A DNA stretch of 15,964 nucleotides, from contig JAOHFM010000035.1 of assembly GCA_028098005.1 (NCBI GenBank), positions 1 to 15,964 on the forward strand, written 5' to 3'. Position 1 is the first letter of the stretch. The number at the start of each line of letters is the position of its first letter. This DNA is from Psychrosphaera sp. (GTDB lineage Bacteria > Pseudomonadota > Gammaproteobacteria > Enterobacterales > Alteromonadaceae). Shown piece after piece: positions 12,316 to 15,964 of the stretch. Below the pieces are notes generated by a model. It saw only the letters and a list, made by a program, of their open reading frames with translations, was not told the DNA's origin and made no database searches. Both the position numbers and the translations under genes were made by a program.

Positions 12316-14584
12316 AGGCGGTTTCGCTATAAGGGAGTTGTTTTGACGTTGTCATCTTGTCCATCATAGCAAATTGGCTAAACTCCATTGCGGTGAGTGG
12401 TTTTGAATATAAATAACCCTGCAAAACGTCACATTCCATTTCAGTCATAAATGCTCGTTGTTCATCATTTTCTACACCTTCAGCAACGGTAGATAATCCA
12501 AGATTTCGAGCAATAGTAACGATTGTATCAATCATCGCTTTACCAATATCAGAGCCTGCATCATCCACGAATGCCTTATCAATTTTAAGTGTATTGAGCG
12601 GAAACTTTCTTAAATATGACAAGCTAGAATAGCCGGTTCCAAAGTCATCCATTGCTAAGTGAATTCCGCGATCACGAATTTGGTGCATGGTTTCAATGGC
12701 ATGCTTTGCGTTATTCATAACGGTGCCTTCAGTGATCTCAAGTTCTAAATGATGTGGATTTAGCTCAGTTTCAACGAGTATCCTGTCGATACGTTGCATT
12801 AGATCTGGAAGATTAAATTGCCTTGCCGACAAGTTGACGGCTACGCGACCTTTGATGATGCCTTCATCTAACCATCGCTTCATATCGATACATGCTTTCT
12901 TAAGTACTAAATCACCAATTTCGACAATTTGGCCTGTTTCTTCAGCGATAGGAATAAAGGTACCAGGACTAACCAAACCATTTTTAGGAGTAATAAACCG
13001 AACAAGAGCTTCCATTCCACTTAGGGTTCCGTCTGAAAACTTCATTTTAGGCTGGTAGTAAACTTGGAAATAATCTTCTTTTAAGCCAAGGCGAATGAGG
13101 TTTTCTACCTGTAGTCGTTTTACCGCTTTTTTATTCATATCCTCACTAAAGAATAGGTATCTATTGCCACCTTCTTTAGCGTGGTACATTGCTGTATCTG
13201 CATTTCTAAGTAGAGTTTCAGGTTGCTTCCCGTCATCTGGGTAAAGAACAATACCAATACTTCCTGCAACAACAAATTCGTGTTTAGCAATCCTAAATGG
13301 TGTTGAAAGTTTCTTAAGAATTTGTTTTGCTGCTGCGGTTACGGTAGTAATGTCATTGGTTTTCTCCATGATAAGAGCAAATTCATCACCGCCAAGTCTA
13401 TAAAGGGTATTTAAGTTGTTTGTAATAGGCTTAATTCTTTTAGCTATCTCAACAAGTAAAATGTCTCCAAGTTGATGCCCAAGGGAGTCATTTATCTTTT
13501 TAAAGTCATCGAGATCAAAGACAAGTACGGCGGTTTGAACTTTCTTGTCAACACAGGTTTGAAGATTTGAGAAAAACACATTTCGATTTGGCAATTTTGT
13601 TAATGAATCTGTGCTGGCTAATTTAAGTAGTTTTGCTTCCGCTGTTTTTCTTCGAGTTGTATCTGAAACGATTGCAACATAATTGCTTATATTCCCTTCT
13701 TTATCTTTAATGGAATTGGCTGTTACATAAGCTAAGAACATGGAACTGTCTTTGTTCTGACCAGTGATATCGCCACGCCAGCTGCCATTTGCGTCAACAT
13801 CACGTTTAATTTCATAAATTAGTGTAGAACTAATACTAGTGAGTCGTAGTTTTTCACCTAAGACCTCTTCAGGGTCGTAGCCTGTAATTTTGCTATAACC
13901 GGGATTCACATGAACAACGTTGAGCATAGGGTCTAAGATAATCACACCCTCAGATAGATTTTCTATACTTTTTGCGAAAATCTCTAACTCAGATTCAGCA
14001 GTTTTAAGCTTTTGAATATCTTTAAATATGCCTGTCATTCTAATAGGCTTACCTTTATCGCTACGTATAACGATGCGCCCTTTATCAAGAACCCATCGCC
14101 AACCTTCCTTGTCGCGCAAACGATAAACACATTCAAAGGCGTCTGTATTACCACTAATATGGTTGGCTAATTTAGTTCTAACGCGCTCTATATCACCAGG
14201 ATGAATATACGGTTTATTGGGTGGGAAAACGTTTGGATTAATATTCGAAAGAGGGTAGGTGCCACGAGAATTGGTTCTAAATAACTTGCCTTCGTTAATG
14301 TGCCAATCCCACATTTCATCGCCACTGACCCAAAGAGAAAAGTTAAGCCTCTGGTCACTATTTAGCATAGCCCTTTGGTAGCGTTTAAAACGAATGACGC
14401 CATAAATTGCTATAGAGGCAAATAAAACACATAAACACAACAAAAGAACGTTTAACCAATGAGCATTAGAGAGCCCGTCACTTGGTACGTTCGTTGTTAT
14501 TGCTTGCGCTACCCCAGTTGGTAAACCAACGGTAATAGTAACTAGAAGTGAGAATAGTTTATTTTTATTATATTTTAAGAACAC
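12314..14584 (-). CDS. PAS-PAS-GGDEF-EAL cyclic-di-GMP signalling protein
   Basis: The protein has 756 residues. The N-terminus looks like a signal peptide or helix (about 8-28, ending AQA), then a second membrane helix (44-65) and a basic stop-transfer. A PAS_3-like sensor (about 80-195; DEMWDWHINEGKLF, WRWVLDKGR, GIFKDI) and a second PAS (201-317; GVIILDPMLNVVHVNPGYSKITGY) follow. The GGDEF domain (318-480) has an intact GGDEF (398-402), but the usual RxxD inhibitory site nine residues upstream is replaced by NNLN. The EAL domain (about 492-745) keeps EAL (525-527), NLSARQF, LELEITEG, DDFGTG (646-651), K667, E702 and QGYLYSKP, so phosphodiesterase activity is expected. The start is GTG 14584; the frame is closed four codons upstream and no Shine-Dalgarno is evident. 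The signal sensed and the net activity are unknown. Confidence 0.92.
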   Translation of the reverse strand: MFLKYNKNKLFSLLVTITVGLPTGVAQAITTNVPSDGLSNAHWLNVLLLCLCVLFASIAIYGVIRFKRYQRAMLNSDQRLNFSLWVSGDEMWDWHINEGKLFRTNSRGTYPLSNINPNVFPPNKPYIHPGDIERVRTKLANHISGNTDAFECVYRLRDKEGWRWVLDKGRIVIRSDKGKPIRMTGIFKDIQKLKTAESELEIFAKSIENLSEGVIILDPMLNVVHVNPGYSKITGYDPEEVLGEKLRLTSISSTLIYEIKRDVDANGSWRGDITGQNKDSSMFLAYVTANSIKDKEGNISNYVAIVSDTTRRKTAEAKLLKLASTDSLTKLPNRNVFFSNLQTCVDKKVQTAVLVFDLDDFKKINDSLGHQLGDILLVEIAKRIKPITNNLNTLYRLGGDEFALIMEKTNDITTVTAAAKQILKKLSTPFRIAKHEFVVAGSIGIVLYPDDGKQPETLLRNADTAMYHAKEGGNRYLFFSEDMNKKAVKRLQVENLIRLGLKEDYFQVYYQPKMKFSDGTLSGMEALVRFITPKNGLVSPGTFIPIAEETGQIVEIGDLVLKKACIDMKRWLDEGIIKGRVAVNLSARQFNLPDLMQRIDRILVETELNPHHLELEITEGTVMNNAKHAIETMHQIRDRGIHLAMDDFGTGYSSLSYLRKFPLNTLKIDKAFVDDAGSDIGKAMIDTIVTIARNLGLSTVAEGVENDEQRAFMTEMECDVLQGYLYSKPLTAMEFSQFAMMDKMTTSKQLPYSETA

Positions 14585-14670
14585 AAAAAGTCTTTAATAC
14601 TGCAATTTAAAAGCATAGCCAAGATAACTAAAGAGAAACTAAGTGTCAAAGCTTAAAATTAATATTACAT

Positions 14671-15964
14671 TTACCGACTATTGACCAAAACACCTTTATT
14701 TAATGATGGTGTAAATTTACTCGCATACCAATGATATAGCTCGTCTTGGCGAATTGAGGCCAATTCATTTACAATTTTTTCTTTTTGATCGAACTTATAG
14801 TCTTGATTTCCAATGGAAACCCATAGTTGCTGACTTTGTTGTGCTAAATTAGTTGGCTTCTCTTTATATTGCATGATTACTGCGTTTTTATGTCGCTCAA
14901 AGTCTTCTGCAGATAAGCTCTGCAACTCAGGAGCAAAAAATTGTAAGCAATTGTTTAACTCATCGGTTAAGCGTTTACTATCATAGTCGTGAGACTGAAC
15001 ATAAACCGCAAGACCAGGCACATTTCTTATCGGCATATAACCGCTACCAACCATATATCCTAATTGCTTTTCGCTTCTTAGAAGGTTAAAAGCAAACGGG
15101 GCAAGTATTTGGCTTGCTAAAATAAAATAGGCCATTTCAATTTCGTTGTCGTGATTACTGGAAGTGGACATACCCTGTAAATACACTAATGCAGCTGAGT
15201 CTTGATGCTCTACTTTTTTCTCTAACTCTACGACACCTATGTCATCTACAGAGCGTATTTCTCTTTGTGTTTCTTCAACTCTTTTACAACCACTCAATAG
15301 GTTCTTTAAGCTTTCATTAATGGCATTTGCTTGCGTTGTACTCCAGTTGCCGTATACCAAAGTTTCGACATAAATTTGGTCAAACAAACTGCTTGTAAAT
15401 ATTTTGAAATCTTCAACGGAAACATCTTCTAACTCCTTTGCAAGCTCCTGAGGCGTAGCTGCTGCAGACACCAGATGAGAGTTCAGTAAACTAAACAGCT
15501 GACTAATAGGTTTGTTAGAGTCGGAATTGCGCCAGTGCTTTGTTAGTTGACGTTTAATTTCTTCAAACCGGCTTCTAGAAGGTGAAATGGTGAATAGGCT
15601 TGATATTAATGTGAACATAAGTTCAGATTGATTTGAGCTAAAGCCTGATGTGTATAGAGTTATGCCAGCGGCGTGCGCATATACGTTATAGTGTAAACCG
15701 GCCATTTCAGCTTGATAGTGAACGTCAGAAACCTTGTCCATAAACAATTCACAGTAAAGCCTCATTAAAGCTTGGTTTCGTTTTGAGTCAACGCCATTAG
15801 GTAAGTCAAAACCCAAATAGATGTTCCCTTTCGGTACGCGATAACGCAAGTCCTGCTTAAACCAGAACTGCCATCCAAGCTCTTTATCTAGATTTATTGG
15901 AATACTTGAATTGAAGTCCATTGATTCAATTGAAATAGCTTTTTCCATATATGGATTTGGTGCG
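14671..15964 (-). CDS. M16 family metallopeptidase (pitrilysin/insulysin type), C-terminal fragment
   Basis: The frame stays open to the right edge, so the N-terminal half with the HxxEH zinc site lies outside the window. The ATG at 15948 is internal: the codons before it read APNPY, matching the LPxxNPYI segment that opens the third domain of protease III-like enzymes. About 430 residues are visible. They cover the C-terminal, catalytically inactive half, with GFDLPNGVDSKRNQALMRL-type helices, MAGLHYNVYAHAAGITLYTSGF, an ALVYLQG strand and the family block NLLRSEKQLGYMVGSGYMP that closes the peptidase chamber on the substrate. The family degrades short peptides, usually in the periplasm. The stop (14673-14671) is 86 bases from the start of the GGDEF-EAL gene on the same strand. 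Closest named relative is ptrA, but orthology cannot be claimed from half a protein. Confidence 0.88.
   Translation of the reverse strand, partial: APNPYMEKAISIESMDFNSSIPINLDKELGWQFWFKQDLRYRVPKGNIYLGFDLPNGVDSKRNQALMRLYCELFMDKVSDVHYQAEMAGLHYNVYAHAAGITLYTSGFSSNQSELMFTLISSLFTISPSRSRFEEIKRQLTKHWRNSDSNKPISQLFSLLNSHLVSAAATPQELAKELEDVSVEDFKIFTSSLFDQIYVETLVYGNWSTTQANAINESLKNLLSGCKRVEETQREIRSVDDIGVVELEKKVEHQDSAALVYLQGMSTSSNHDNEIEMAYFILASQILAPFAFNLLRSEKQLGYMVGSGYMPIRNVPGLAVYVQSHDYDSKRLTDELNNCLQFFAPELQSLSAEDFERHKNAVIMQYKEKPTNLAQQSQQLWVSIGNQDYKFDQKEKIVNELASIRQDELYHWYASKFTPSLNKGVLVNSR

Overview
The window is ordinary chromosomal DNA from a low-to-moderate G+C marine gammaproteobacterium, most likely of the Alteromonadales (Colwellia, Pseudoalteromonas, Thalassotalea or Psychrosphaera-like). 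This rests on close resemblance of the fadI/fadJ, zur, panE and msrA products to enterobacterial and vibrio families, on a DUF2982-type protein (as I remember, a family of Vibrio, Shewanella and relatives), and on base composition. The genus is inference. I see no phage, integrase, CRISPR array, rRNA or tRNA.

Layout. Positions 1-2535 (minus strand) hold a MoxR / DUF58 / DUF4381 / VWA gene set: a AAA+ chaperone and its membrane and VWA partners, tightly spaced and continuing beyond the left edge. A 310-base divergent intergenic region follows. It carries a good sigma70 promoter and a FadR-like operator in front of fadIJ (2846-6363, plus strand), the two subunits of a fatty-acid beta-oxidation complex. 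Two hairpins (6374-6434) end fadJ and the convergent zur gene. On the minus strand from 6454 to 8279 lie zur (zinc repressor) and a vanZ-like/panE pair whose stop and start codons abut.

From 8280 to 8655 there is no gene, but there are three palindromic elements: two operator-like sites and a REP-like 54-base unit just past msrA. msrA (minus) is divergent from a 33-residue CxxC/one-helix small protein, which appears translationally coupled to the DUF2982-type membrane protein. An unrecognised 109-residue ORF follows, then a shared terminator and a membrane-anchored orphan solute-binding protein (minus). Divergent from it is a secreted protein of unknown function, followed by a 67-residue membrane protein. 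This meets a PAS-PAS-GGDEF-EAL cyclic-di-GMP enzyme tail to tail across a 21-base palindrome that contains both stop codons. The window ends inside a large M16 (pitrilysin/insulysin-type) metallopeptidase, represented only by its C-terminal part.

I find no clearly new multi-gene system. The most interesting items are the small CxxC membrane protein coupled to DUF2982, the REP-like unit, the FadR-like operator and the unexplained palindromes.
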